Positions 1-13,400 of a stretch of 64,000 nucleotides of DNA are shown piece by piece. Made by a program: the position numbers and the translations under genes. Source of the DNA: Pelargonium x hortorum (Eukaryota; Streptophyta; Magnoliopsida; Geraniales; Geraniaceae); NCBI GenBank assembly GCA_036897525.1, contig JAYMTJ010000044.1, forward strand, positions 23,751-87,750, written 5' to 3'. Positions within the stretch are counted from its first letter, which is position 1, and each line of letters begins with the position of its first letter. The notes below the pieces were generated by a model. That model was not told the origin of the DNA and searched no databases. It saw only the letters and a list, made by a program, of their open reading frames with translations.

Positions 1-183
1 CGCTACAAGTGGGTCGTAAGCTTCTGGATCATATAGAAAGAAACCAGGCAACACAATCCCCGAAGTAATATAAGCTAGAGAGATGCACCAAGAATTAAAA
101 AGTAAAGAGGAGATAGTTAGAATTCCCGGACGAGATATTAGGAACCAGTCGGATTTGAACCGACGCATGTAAGTTTTGCAGAC
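1..183 (-). other. Open frame running off the left edge, unidentified
   Basis: On the minus strand one frame has no stop from position 183 down to position 1, about 61 codons, and continues beyond the window. Its first part overlaps trnC. The part downstream of the tRNA (1-139) reads as a plausible membrane-type peptide, hydrophobic and Leu/Ile/Ser-rich, with a stretch PGFFLYDPEAYDPLVA at the edge. I do not recognise it as a mitochondrial or plastid protein. A stop-free run of this length is not rare by chance (a few percent per trial), so it may be accidental. It could be the interior or 3' part of a gene lying outside the window. Confidence 0.2.
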
Positions 184-211
184 TCAGGCCTTACCACTTG
201 GCTATGGTTCC
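140..211 (-). tRNA. trnC-GCA: tRNA-Cys (anticodon GCA), intact
   Basis: This gene makes the cysteine tRNA used in organelle translation. Read on the minus strand, it folds into a full cloverleaf. The acceptor stem GGAACCA pairs with TGGTTCC, and the D-arm is GCCAAGTGGTAAGGC. The anticodon stem TGAGT/ACTTA has one G-U pair and encloses the loop CTGCAAA, giving anticodon GCA. The T-arm is GTCGG, TTCAAAT, CCGAC with five perfect pairs. The base after the acceptor stem is T, the U73 discriminator that cysteinyl-tRNA synthetases require. The sequence differs clearly from the plastid trnC and from the native plant mitochondrial trnC as I know them. It fits the bacterial-type copy (often called trnC2) described in sugar beet and many other angiosperm mitochondria. 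No CCA is encoded. It is the only intact gene I can recognise in the window. The tRNA identity is nearly certain; the trnC2 assignment rests on recall and is moderately sure. Confidence 0.9.
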
Positions 212-3040
212 CGCCAATCAGGAGTATTCCCCTAGCACTCTCTACTGTTGATACTCTGTATAAGAGACAAGCACGCTAGTGGGAGTCCTTTGATAACAAC
301 TCTATATAGGAGCTTTTATTTCTTTTAATACTGTATTGGAATTTGTAGATAACATTCTATCTTTAAAAGATTGTTATTTACATTCAAATTAATACCTGCG
401 TATTTTATTTACAAGGCGCACTCTAAGTAAAAGGTATAAAAAAAGTATATATAATTCCTTGGTTTATAACGAAATTTGTAAAAGTGTATCCAGGAATAAA
501 AGAGCCTTAGAAGAGACTCTCTGGGATTTGCAGCAGGTTTTATAGGAGTAAAAAAGGCGCGACTCTCTTAGATTATTCTATCTTAGCCGTGAACTGTTAA
601 CGGTAATTTAGAGAGTTTACTCTACACGTATATGTCATAAAGAGTTCTTACTACAATCTTTAGGCATTCAGTTTAATATAAGCTTTTCCGTCTAAGAAGT
701 TATTATATTAGTCTTTTGTAAATGCTTTCCCCTATAAGTACTGGATTGACTGACCTACGATCCTATATTTGATTTGCTTGCGAGCATTTCTTGATTTCAA
801 ATATAAGCTATATTATTATACAAGGAGTACTCTCCTGAAGAAAAAGGAAGAGTTTTTGCAAATCTATATCCTACCTAAACTAAAGGAATCCGCAGACATA
901 AGAAGGGCACGGGAATCCATTTCTATGGAGACAAAAGACGCATGACTTACTTAATAAATTTAGTTAAGTAAAGAATAATCATCAACATAAAAAAAAGTCA
1001 CAAAAGATTAGATTAATTTAGAATACAAATAAAAGTTTTTGTTAGTCAAGAAATATCGACGAAATTCATACTTGAGCGAGAATGAGGCATCAGTTAAAAG
1101 TATTGATTGTAAAAAATCAAGTAGATTTACAGGAATGGTCAATTCCTAATAAACAGTAAAAATAGGTAAAAAAAGGTTAGTCAATTTTTAGATGGAGATA
1201 TTATATAGATTGGAATTTAAAGAAACACTTGTCCAAGAGGAACCCCAGTACTGTATAAAACCCCGGGTAAGATCTATATTTTTTTAATGTTGTGCCCTCT
1301 ACTTTAAAGGGAATTAGACTTCTTTTTCTGTTTTTTCTTTATGTATTTAATGTATTTATTTCTTGAAGTTCCTTAAAAGGAATCCTGCGTAGTGTAGTAT
1401 CCGTACCCTCTAGAATACGTGAGGTGTGGACCGGCCTATGGGATAGAGTCAATTCTTAAAACCTTTTGTTTCGTATTGTAGAGTCTTTTTTAACCGAGTT
1501 TAGTGGAATTCTCTCGGTGTCTTAAAGCTCTAATTAAAGATTGTGGGAAATTTATCCACGAACTTAGTAAAATGGAGCCCTATACTGTATAAATTATATA
1601 AAGTCTCGAGCTCAAATAACTGAGAGCTCTCATTCTAAACACACCCGGATTTCTTTCTTATATTACCCAAATATAGATTGCACAGACGGGGTTTTTCGAA
1701 AGCAAGACCTATTCTCAAGACCTATTCTTTAGTATAACTCTATAAAAAAAACTTATTCGAGTCTGCAAAGGGTTAGGTATCTCCTCGCGTGCTAATAAAA
1801 ACTTTTGTTTGAACAAAAACTCTTACTAGATGTTAATACTAGTAGTTTAGTTATAAAAAAAATTAAGGGCTACAAACTGTTTATTAACAAAATGACAACT
1901 AATTTAACAAAACAAAAAGTATAGCTTATCAATCCCGGTTAATTATACGTAGCGCAGTACTACCTTCATAGCTATTTTTAGTTCTTGTGCTAATTATATA
2001 CTACATACTACACTACGCAGAAACCAACCAAATAGAAGACCATTTGAACAGCAGTTATAACTATATAGAACTTCTTTTTTTTGATAAGAGACCGAGCTAC
2101 TAGAATATTCAATTCTAACTTCTTTTCCTTTTAGCGCCTTATGCGATCGATTATGTACTTCAGCAAACCGGAACCAAGTTCTCCTAATATATCAAAATTG
2201 TGCAAAGGCATTCTATCTAATTAAGAGTAACAGTCCACGCCATCATAATAACAGGTTAGTACACAAGCGCATAAATGCTTGCCCCTTTCTGGAAAGAGTT
2301 ATTTCACAAAAAAGAAAGACCTAAAAAGAAATGGTTCGGAAAAGAATAAAGGGCTGTTTCATGGGTATCCGGGTATCCGTTTTATAGCAGGCACAGACAG
2401 ACGGATAAGTTGTATTTCTAGACTGTTTCGGAAGAGTCCTTTGCCTAGTTACTAAAGGTCATCGAGCAAATCGACCATAGTATAGAGATTACAAACCCAA
2501 AATGAAGGATAGATCTGTATTCTGTTATTCTGCTTGCTATCCCATGCTAACTAAGACAAGAACAAGTAAAGTGATTTATTCTTTGTCACTAAAGTAAAGT
2601 AGTCAAAACTCGGTGGTTTTGAAAGGTATTTACTTGACTTGAGCCGTCTAGTTCTATATTTCTTTCTTTTGAATACCAAGCAAGTGTTTCAATCTATAAT
2701 TAGTTGTGTATAGTTCGCTTAAGGTTTTTTGAAGTAATTACTCCTTTTCTTATCTTATACTTTATCCATTAAAAAGCTTTAGTTAGTTTATAAAAGAGCC
2801 CTGGTTTAAACCCGTTATACCAGGCTGGGCTGGACTGCCTTATTATGATCAAAGCTTGCACTACTTAGCGCCCCCGCCCCGTCCTATACTAGGGGCGTAT
2901 AGGGTTCTTTACTTGAGATTATCACTAAACTAAGCGCACCAAATCTAGTACATAAGGCGTAAAGTTTATTCTACAAATCTTTGCTTGAAGTAAAAACTAA
3001 ACTGTTTTTTTTTTCAAAAAAAGCCAGATAACTTTTCATA
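212..3040. other. Intergenic DNA, no gene recognised
   Basis: A/T-rich spacer with frequent stops in all frames. I see no tRNA, rRNA, intron core or recognisable exon. The only structure noted is a perfect two-copy tandem of GGGTATCC at 2363-2378 and small CCCCGGG/GGGGC clusters. Confidence 0.6.
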
Positions 3041-3454
3041 ATGCCCACTAATTTCAACTCCTTAAATATGAGCATAATTTGTACCCAGTTTAGTGGTCCT
3101 TATTCTGTAAAAGTAGCAAAATATAGAAATTACTTGAACCCTGGAGAGGCCCCTTGTTTGCTTGTTAAGCAAGTGTTTTACTCGTGTAATACTAAACTCC
3201 CAACTTCTAAAAAAATACCAGGTAGGCCTCTAGATACTTTAAATAGGCACAGGATTAAAAGTCTAGCATACCGAGAAATGTACTTATTTGCCAAGTATAA
3301 AATTCTAGTAAATACCTTTCTTTTAGGGCCTCTTTTTCTAACAATTCTAGAGAGTCGTACTGAGGTTATAACCAGGTCAGACTTGTACTCTAAGCAAAAC
3401 GAACTCCTGCAGTTAAGGCTTTGTGTATATAAGGAATACTCCCCAGAGAAATAA
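3041..3454 (+). CDS. Hypothetical ORF of 137 codons, probably spurious
   Basis: This is the longest ATG-initiated frame in the window. The predicted product is basic, with Lys/Arg spread through it and one moderately hydrophobic patch around residues 88-104 (ILVNTFLLGPLFLTIL). I recognise no motif, signal or family. The opposite strand also carries a 93-codon open frame over nearly the same span, so the stretch is simply stop-poor on both strands. At about 35% GC, roughly 0.3-0.4 frames this long are expected by chance in 64 kb, so length alone does not support a gene. There is no neighbouring gene, and no promoter-like motif that I can support. Listed only because it is the best single ORF candidate. 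Confidence 0.12.
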   Translation: MPTNFNSLNMSIICTQFSGPYSVKVAKYRNYLNPGEAPCLLVKQVFYSCNTKLPTSKKIPGRPLDTLNRHRIKSLAYREMYLFAKYKILVNTFLLGPLFLTILESRTEVITRSDLYSKQNELLQLRLCVYKEYSPEK

Positions 3455-4055
3455 AACAAGACTAAGAATTTAAAACCCCGGCTTGTGTAAGTAAAGAGAA
3501 AGAATATTTTACGAACTTGGAAAACACCCTCTTTATCTACAAGCTAAGTTAACAGAGCAGGTAACTCCTTTTCTTTTAATGTACATATCATAACAAAAAG
3601 TCCTTGGAAAGAGAGAAATAAGCTGCCAAGCAAGGCAAGGAAGTCGTGGCTTTTACAAGTCTTATATTAACTCTAGATTCTCGCAATTAAAAGCGCGTTT
3701 CACTGAAGTCCCATTCTTAAATACTAGGATAAATGTGAGTAGTAGGGATCCTTTTCCAGGATAACTCTAATGCACAAGTTTCTTATATTCGCGGGTAATA
3801 GGAACCCTGGAGTAATTCACAGAATAAAACGTAAAACCGGGGTCTTTTGATTGCCAGAATAGATCGACTAGGACAAGCGTATTTACTAAATTCGATACAC
3901 TTTGAAAGAGTTTTAGCTTACTAAAAAACGGAGTACAAAAAAAAGTCCCATCTCTAATTGTACCGTCCCGATTTCATATTAGAGGAGAAAGAAAAATCCT
4001 TTTTTAAATTCACAAATCTTACAGCCCTTACCCAAAAATATATAGCAAAACTGTT

Positions 4056-4066
4056 CCGGGCCCCGG
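4056..4066. repeat. GC-rich palindrome CCGGGCCCCGG
   Basis: An 11-nt inverted repeat (CCGGG, one base, CCCGG) inside A/T-rich DNA. It is one of a scattered set of short GC palindromes in the window. Confidence 0.5.
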
Positions 4067-7000
4067 TATTTTGAAAGAGATCGAGTGTATAATATATATA
4101 AGATAGGCGATAAAGAATTTGCTACTAAAATCTGAATCAGATTGTGGCTATGATTAAAATTGCTAATACTCGTAACGGAAAATCAATCCTTCTTAGTTTA
4201 ACTCTTTGGATAGTCTTCCTTTTCTCGGGGTAGACCTCATAGTCATTTCTGTTGAGAGAAAAACCCCTTTATTATTACACTGGTGCTATTCTAACTAAAA
4301 ATTTCCCCTAAGTTTAAAGTGCATATATTTTTTCATTACAATACCCTTATAATTGGAACTAAAACCCGTGGGATTTTCTTGTAAGAGTACTCCTCGCGAA
4401 GAATTAGTATAGAGTATATCCCCTACCTTGGAATAGAAACAAGAATGCGTGATTATAAGAAAGAAAGAAAGAGAGGAGTCCGTGGGCACTTAACCGGGGA
4501 TATTTATTACCAAACCGTTCCGCTAACAGGATTTCTAAGAAGAGTATAGCAGCTATGGGGATTCTTCTTTTTGTGTTTCTGTATGTACTCTAGTTAAAGG
4601 CGGTAAAAGAAGAAGAAGAGTTAAGGATACCCCAGTTCCACGGCTCGCAAATGGCTAGAGAGAATGCTAGACCTTCTTTCTTTTATGAGACTAGACACAT
4701 ATAGCTGTAGAAAGGACTTCCTTAGAATAAAACAGGAGTAATGTACATAGGTAAAGATGAGATCTTAATAGCATAATTTATCAAATTAATTGATAAGAAA
4801 AGAACATATAATTAAAGTAAATAACTAGTTTTTTCTATAAATGGCAAGCAGATAATTCATTATTTATAACCTATATAAATCTGGGGTAAACAAGTACTTA
4901 AAAAAGAGGTAAACTGGCATGAGACTTTAATATTATTCCTTCCAGTATTTTACTAGAAAAGACTCCGTAAAAGAAAGATTTGCGCTTTATAACTTATTGT
5001 AATAGTGCTTTTCTTTCGTGGCAATTCCAAGATCTTCTAATTTAAAGAGAGGGGCCCTCTAGATTTTAGGTTACAGATATCTTAATTTCGGGTGTCTCCT
5101 ATTTCAAATTGTAGCCGCAAACAAGTCGAGAAAGACAACAAACATCATATAATTTGGTTTGTCTACTTAGAGTTGTCCTTCAAGGGGAGTTTAGCTCTTA
5201 CCTTTGTGTAGCTAAATTCGTGGATTCATATATTGGGTTTTATTTAACGGTAACACCTAACAAAATGCAATAGAAAAAATATCAAGGGATAAATGTGTTA
5301 AATTAGTGTCTTTTATATTCGATATAGGACATTCGGTATTGCTGGATAAGATTATGAGGCCAGTTGCCCCTATAACAATAGTCAGACTCATTATTTATTT
5401 TATATTATAACACGAACTTTCGGCTATAGCAATTAATTTCTTGTGTCTACCCTCTCCAATCTAAAAGAGAAATGAAACTCCAATACCCCTCCCAAAAGTT
5501 TCATATAATTTATTCTCTACGGCCCAAAACCAAGCACTTAATGACATCCTTTGCTCTAATCTTCTATCAGTGCCTCTAGATTGACAGTACTTTTACAACT
5601 ACTCTGAAGTTTCTCGCCATTTGGTACAATTCCCAGATTCTTTAGAGAGTAGCCAGTGTTGTTCGATATTTCTTATGTATAGCTTTTGTATAGTTGGCTT
5701 AGGATCCTGTATAGGCACTTCTCATTATTAATTGTGTTTATACACCCTGGGAAATAAATGGAAAGCGAAACCCGAAAGTGAAAGTAAGGAGCTTTCTCTA
5801 CTCTAGAGTTAAAGAAAGTTCTAGCCTCGGAAATTAGAATTTTAAGAGTAAATCCCTGACCTTAAAAGGAATAATTTATACTTTGACTCTTTCTAAATTG
5901 TTTTATGGAATCTGCTAATCTACTAAATAAAACCGATTCTAACTGGTCTAAGATAAGAACTTCGGGTGTAATTGTTAGCTTAATTTAAGTATTAGCACCT
6001 TACCAGGTTTGTCCAAAATAAAAGCGTTCTAATCCCCTAGCAGTAGAATTCCTAGTATGTTATAGAATTGCAGAGGAAACAGAGAAAGCCTTTTTATTTA
6101 GTCAAGAATTTAAAGCTTTTATGCTTTATTCCCCTATTATATAGCCCAATATTATTATATTAGGAAGACGCGTTACTTTGGGAAGCCCTTTGCTTTAGGT
6201 CTGTTCGATTCGGCAACTTAGTTCAACATATGAAATACTTATGTCACTTCTTTTTAATTATCTCTAAGCTAACCTTGGAAAGAAACGCAATATATTGTAA
6301 TATACCTACATTCGAGTAACTAAAGCCCTTTCTAAATGTAAAATCAGTTAAGTCTGCTATACAATACAAACTTAATCCGAATTCGAGAAACTTCTTATTA
6401 TTAAGTAGTTAAGGCACTTGATGGGGTATCCCATTTTGACGGTATTCGTAGCTTCTCTTACCTCTATAATCGGCATATAGTAACATACTTTAAGAATCCT
6501 CCTAATAAGGAACATTCATTTTGTACTTTGACTTGAATTAAAAAGAAAGAAGTATCCTGCACTGCACTCCTTCTATAGCTCCTTGTTTTGAGAGCAGTTT
6601 AATATGCCTATCCCTTTGTAAATCCCTTTACTTTAAATCTTAAAGGTTTGCTCTTTTAGTTATGGTAATAAGGATTTTAGTTAATATGTCATACATAATT
6701 TCATTTATTTCTGAGAGTGCCTCTTCTTTATGGGAGTTGCTTTTTACTGCGAAAGGTCTGAGCTTAGAATTACAGGGGAAATCATCGAGTGCCCCTTTCC
6801 TTTTATTTTAAACAGCAGGTTTTCTTAAGTAATAGGCTAGTATTTTCTTTTTCCTATACGTAATAACGTTGCTTTTTATTTATTTCTTTTTCTTATAAGA
6901 TCACAGAATTAATTTAATTGTTTCTTTGCAAAGTTAGGTAATGCTAGTTCAGTGATAGCTATAGAGAATTTTTTGGAATATTCGCTGAATTATAAACCAA

Positions 7001-8980
7001 TTTTCACTCTGTTTTAGTGTCTTAATTTAAGGTCCCTTCTCTAGTTGGGGGAATAAAGAATGTTTGTTACAGCTAAGAGAATTTTGAATTTTAAATTAAT
7101 ATTAAGTATTTTTACTAACGGTCCTTAAGTTTTTTATTTGCACTTTACTATTATTAGAACCCTACTTACTATATCTAACTTATATGTATTTTTTATTTTG
7201 TTGATTATTCCTCAATCAGAAAAGGAAGTCATGTAAATTTTGACTTGTAACCAAAGTTCACCTAAATTAAAGGAAATAAACGCAGCTGGGCGAAACCCAA
7301 ATCTTAAAATAGGTAGTAGTTCTTTGTGTAACGAGTCTATGCCCCGGAAAAATGAAATATGTCATTTTAGATAAATGACAAATATCTGGCAAAAGCTTTT
7401 AATTCACTTTCTTGTTAGCCCACAGCTTCCGAATTCTTTTCTATTATTTGTTTTAGTTGTTTTAGAGACTCATAATATAATGATCTTAGTGGTTCCTGAT
7501 AAAAGATTTAGATTATACTGTAGAAGAACTCAATTAAAGAACCTGTAACTATATGTTTTGAGAGCATATTCCTAAATTCCTTTGTCTTTTTGAAGGTTTA
7601 GGTACTTACACGGCTAAATGTCTAACTAATTCTAATGGATGGTAAGGAGATAACATAAACAGAGTTCTTGAGTTTCAGTTTGGATTCTTTGTATTCATGG
7701 AAAGCAGGCTGATGCGCAGGCAAAGGAGATGGTTAAAAGATAGGTTTTTTTTCCTCGGACCCCCGCACATAGCACAAAACAGCTTCTTTTCTTTTCTTTT
7801 TTATGGTAGCATTCCTTTTATCATCTATATATCCTGACTACTACTTAATATCCAATAATATAATTAATTAATAAAAAACTAGAATCGAAAATTTTGTAGG
7901 GTCTACTATCTACTAAGAAAGATATCTGATCGGTGTCTTTTTTTTGTTTGAGTGTTTAACTATTGTAATCTTTTCTACAGGGCACCCTGTCAAATTTTAA
8001 GAGTAAGTGGCTAAAAAAAGGCATCTCCTTATCGCTATGAATATGAAAAGCCGATAAGTGTTGCCTGATACTTTGCATAGAACTTCCTAAAATCCTGTTT
8101 AATTGCTTCAGTTTAGTCTGAGGTAGCCTAGACACCCAAGGATAGCCCTTTTTTCTAATTATTAATTTTCTGAACATAAAGACTTAGTAAGAACTATAGA
8201 TAAAATGGAAAGGTTCTTGTAACAGGAATGAGGGGACTTTCTTTAAAGATTACGTGTAAAGGAAAAAACTGCAACTTATATTTTAAACCCTACCCTGTAC
8301 AAGAAGTGTGAAGCCTGAATCTCATAACCAAAAATACATTTACTTTTAACTAGGGGAACCCCTACAATCTAAAGGGTATCTTACACGCCCCAAAACGCCT
8401 ATTAAGTAAAAAAAAGCACTCTTGCGAAAAAACTTCAAATATCGAGAATTATACAAGTAATTTCGTATTAAATTAAAGAAATTGTACCTTATGCTTGTAC
8501 TAATATATAAATAACCCCAATTTAGTTTGAACCTAATTAAACACTTCAGTTCAGGCAAAAAAAAGTGAACTAAAAATAGAGCCTTCAAATGTCTGCCCCT
8601 TAATAATATCCTAAAAAGAGAATATATATTACTAAATAAATAATACAAAAAACCGCAAAGTACAAGAAAAACTTAGCAGACCCCAGTAAAGGATCGCGGT
8701 ATCCTCGGGAAAACACAAAAGACGCCTTCTCTAAGTAGTTTAAGTTAAGGGGGGGTTATGCTTGCTTTAAACACTCAATACCGAATATTGTAACAAAACT
8801 TTACTTTAGGCTTATAAGAGGCCGTACACAACTTAAGATCTATACATACCAATAAATAAGAAATTCGATATTAATAGTTAAACACGGGTTTACCAAAGCT
8901 AGGACCCACAAGCACTACTGCGGAAGGGACTCTGTTTCAAGCGGAACTGTAACTAACAAAAAAAATAGAAAATCCCTGTT

Positions 8981-9006
8981 AGAAGCCCCCCAAAGGGGGG
9001 AATTCT
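8981..9006. repeat. C6-AAA-G6 hairpin
   Basis: Six C (8986-8991), a 3-base AAA loop and six G (8995-9000) form a strong hairpin with AGAA/TTCT beyond it. It is conspicuous in A/T-rich surroundings. No adjacent gene makes it a terminator candidate, so its role is unknown. Confidence 0.7.
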
Positions 9007-10413
9007 TCAAAAGTAAAGCTCTCTTAGATTCATAAAAATTACCGGTATCAAGTTAAATCTTCAAAAAATTGATTCTACTAGGATATCCGAAAGAAAAGCC
9101 TAAGCCTTAATACAGCTGTTTATAACTACTTACTTTTATCTCTATCTGCCGCATACTAAAAAACAAACAACCCTTTGATTTAAGTAAAGCCTTTGCCTTG
9201 GGTCTTTCTTACGGAGCTTCTATCATTTACAGCTTATTCTTCTAGATTTTCTACTTGTAGATTGACTGGTGAAGAGTTTAGTAACCAGCTTGATCGGTTA
9301 TTTCATTTCAAGCTTTCTCGGGTCTTAGGGTATTCCTTTGGAATTTATGAATAGGTTCTAAACCTGGTTTGGTTACTTTTTAAAGACAGGAAAAATTCTA
9401 GTTGATTAAGGAGCTTAGCTTATAGGAACCTAAAAGAAGATATAAAAAGTGTCTAGAATTTCGGTTTTTACAATAGGAGTGAGTTTAGTTGTAGCTCATC
9501 TCATAAGAGTAAGGCCCCATATTTCAGGTTATAAGACAAGACCCCTCCTAAGACAGGTAGAACCCATATGAGGAAGACACTAAGAAAAGTACATCTCTAA
9601 AGAAAGTTTTGGAGGTTAAGAAGAAGTGTTATGGGATTATAATAAGAGGATACCCGGTACGAGATACTCCTGACTTTTTTTTAGATAAGGGTACAACGAA
9701 TTGAAAATAACATGCATAGCTTCAACTCCTTATTCTATGAGGAGACTAGGGCCTGCTAATTAGGGGCGCCCTCTTCGAAACTACTCAATTACCAAAGGAA
9801 TAACTTTCTAACAAGATCAAAATCGAGTTATATCTATACCGGGCAAATCCTTTTGTTGAGTCAACTTTAATACTATTTTATATTAGTCGGTCTGTTTCTG
9901 TACCAAAAATCCCAACCTGTTTTTATGTCAGAGATTGCTAATGTTTAATTCAATTTCTATATTTAAGCGACCCTTTATACTGGAGACAATTCAATGTATT
10001 TTACTTGTCATAGTAGATAAATTCCATAAAGTACTTACTTTTATAGGAGCTCCCTGTTATCCTCAATTACACGAAAGACCGACAATTACCGAGGGATTCC
10101 CAATCCTTAACTGTTCAGAGTGCTTCAATTCATTTTAGAGTTTCTCAGTTTTAGCAATTATAGAATCCAATTATGAAAGGAAGGGTTTTGCTCTTATACC
10201 ATAAAGTAGTTACAAGGGTTGCGTTTAGGAGTTAGGGTTAACTACATATACTTGTTTTGCTACCCAAAGGAGTACAACTTCCTCTTTGTTATACACGCTA
10301 AACTTTTTCGTTTAGAAAGTCTAGAATCCCTAAGCCAAAAAATCCTGTATCGTTTAGCAGCAATTTGGTTTAAGCAGTAGCAACAAGAAGTAAACTCTTC
10401 AAAAAGTATACTA

Positions 10414-10423
10414 CGGGATCCCG
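10414..10423. repeat. Palindrome CGGGATCCCG
   Basis: Perfect 10-bp palindrome centred on GATC, related in form to the palindromes at 15373-15384, 28914-28931 and 57083-57094. Confidence 0.5.
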
Positions 10424-13400
10424 GACCTGAAGTTTCTAAAAACTGGACCATAATTGGTACATAACTAGAACCAAAGTCGTTGTGGGTCACTTTTAGTGAT
10501 AAGAGGGGGGGGTATCTCTGAGTGATTCGGGTGCTCTAAAGGACAACTTTATTATATAAATAAAAGGAACAGAACCTTGCCTACGGCTTAAAAACCCAAT
10601 AAAGTAGTCGCACAAGAGAAGGTGCCGCTAGTCATCCTTACTTTATTTAAAGAGGACCTGCTTAATAGACCTAGCCGAGTGCAAAAACGATCTACTACGG
10701 GAGCCTTACTAACTAACCTCATTTAACGATAAAGAGCATAGAACAGGTGGACCTTAAAAGAGTTACTTCTTTGTGAGTGCATTCCTGTATCTGAAATAAG
10801 TAGTAATTCTAAAGCAAGGTAAATGTTCCAGACCGTTAATTAAAAGTAAGATAGGAAATTGAACTGTAAATAGCAACAGTTATTAATATTAAAGGCATGG
10901 CATCTATAAACTAGCGATAAAAGCATTTTAGATAGAGACTTCTTTTGGTAATTCCTAAGTCTTTTGGAAGTCTTTACGGAAAAGGATTCTTAATCTATAG
11001 TACTTCTTTATCCTGGAATTTCTTAGTTTTAGTGGGTCTGTACGTGTTAAAGTAAGGAGATTGTCTACTTGGGTTTCTGTATAGTATAGACTCATTCTTT
11101 CATGCAAGGGGAAATATCATCCTTATTGTTCTAAAGGAATTCAGAGTAAAGCTCTGAAGAAGAGTTTCTAGTAAAGGAAAGTCTTTTAAAAAAGGAAAAT
11201 CTAGAGTAACTAAAGAATAAAATCTTGAAAAGTACAAGCTAATTTGTAGAATTAGGAAGAGTTTAGTAATTAATCTTGCCTACTAAGTGTCCCCATAGTT
11301 TCAAGTTTTGAGTCTTATAGAAGGTAACCCCCTCAATATAACTAGTCCGTTGGACACCTTTTCGCTGATCAAGGAAATTCTAATTACAGTTTTTCAATTT
11401 ATAAGGAGATTTTATTTGTTATGCAGCCTTACAGAGTACCTAACAAAGTATTGGGGGACAGTCAATCGAGGAGAAGGTAAGAGGAGGAGTTTGTACAAGG
11501 TTTTGTTACAAAAGGGGTCCCCCTCTACAGTAAGAGGAATTAAAAGAAGTTTCTTGTAGTCTTTACTAGTAGATCTATATTAAGGCTTACAATGAGGCTA
11601 GGCCTGCAATATGACAAGGTTTCGAGGGCCCCCTTAATAAATGTTACACGATTACCAATAAGCATTTCTTAAAAAAGCCCCCTTCAAGCAGAGGAAGAAT
11701 GTCCTTTATTTAGAGGAGGTTTAGAGCCTTTGATATTACAAGTTTTATGGGATTGATATGGCTACGAGGTCCTATTCCTAAAAGGCTGTAGCTATAAAGG
11801 CCTGTATCAAAGTTAATATGAGTTGCAATAAGGGAAAGACGAGGATCCAGTTAAATCTATTTGGATGAAAACCGAGTTGTCTATTTACTTCTAAGTAACG
11901 TAACAAGCTAAGTCGGACTAACTAAAGACGATTCTAATAAGAGATGGAAAATATAGCTTAAGGAAACACCTCAAACTCTCTCTTTGTCAGGAAACTACAT
12001 TCACTTTATAACTGCCCCGCTTGTAAAACACCTAGACTCAAAATTGAAGTGAAGCTTCTTATCTTACTAAACAGGGGTCCTCATTGCTTAAGGGGGTATT
12101 GCCTTTTGTAGTGTTTTAATAGGGCTTCCACTTGGCTAGGGGGGTGGTGGTAAGTTTTTTTTTAGAAAGGGTACACTCTGCTTTTGAGGTACGAGAATAC
12201 AAATAGCTACACTAAGCTGTACAACAGAAACTAAATCAACTATAATTACAGGGAATACACTCCTATTAATAAGTTTAACTCGTATAGATTCTAGGATGGG
12301 ACAATCAGGAGGCATGAAGAATTAAGTCAAAATAAAGTCAAGAAGGCTGGACAAAGACCCATGACAACAAAAAGAGTATAGCTGCAAAGACGGGTACTGC
12401 TACAAACAGAAGTTTTATTTCCTTTTACTTACTCAAATAAAGAAATCTCCTGCAAACAAAGATGGGAGCCCATAAGACAGGTATCCCCGAGTGCTCTAAC
12501 ATAGGCATAGAAGGAAAGTCTAGCTCTAAGGAAAGCTATTTTCGGGAAGGTACGGATTTTCCCGTAAAGTAAGTCAATTTTAATGCTAGCGAATGAGCAG
12601 AGGCTAAAGGTCCTAGTTTCTAGTAGTCAATTTGGGTTTATTCTGCTTATTCTATGGAATCTGCATTCCTTATTATTTAAAGTTTACAGGTTTTCTAATT
12701 ACTAAAATATAGTATAGTAAAGAAAGTTTAGGAATTAAAGAAAAGTAGGGCAAAAGTCTTTGTATTTTAGTCCAGTTGTAGGTATACTCAATACACTACC
12801 CAATCCCGCGTTAACCTTCTTTTATTCAGCACCTTATTTAATAGATTATAGATTAATAAAGGAGACCTGCTAAGGCTCTATCCTCCTCAGCGATAAGAAC
12901 ATGGAAGAAGAGGAAGATCCTTAAGGAGTGACTTCCCTGTAGTATTTCTTTCTAGCCGCTTTATCTAAGTCTAAGTGATTCTAGCTGACTACTTTTATAG
13001 AACTTTTAAGCTCCCTTTTCTTAGTGCCTTAGAAGATAATAAATACATGCTTTTACGTGACTGCAGCCAAGGGAGGGAAGTGTGAGGAGTATAAATAAAG
13101 AAACCTACTTACGTCATAGCCAACAACTGCTACTGCTTATGACTTACTTTTGTTACTCTATACTTATGCATACCTACCCTCTTACTATAAATCTTGTTAT
13201 TCTTCCCAATTCCTGGAGGCAAATAACTTGACGATACTCGCATTAAAGTGACTCTAACTTGGATTAACTATCTCACTCATTAGGAATTTGGAAGTATCTT
13301 GCTATTAGTTAGTAATTCTAATTTCTTAGGTTTTCTTATAAGAAATTTTAAACAAGTAATTACAACACTCTTTTAGGGGCTCTCCCTACTTCAACTTCAA

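Noticed and set aside
3178-3459. 93-codon minus-strand frame opposite the 137-codon ORF
   Set aside because: It is a mirror of a stop-poor stretch, with no independent support.
8346-8648. 100-codon minus-strand ORF
   Set aside because: At this base composition about five or six frames of 100 codons or more are expected by chance, and the product shows no recognisable motif.
8986-9000. Strong GC hairpin as a transcription terminator
   Set aside because: No gene or U-tract context supports termination, and similar palindromes are scattered without relation to genes.
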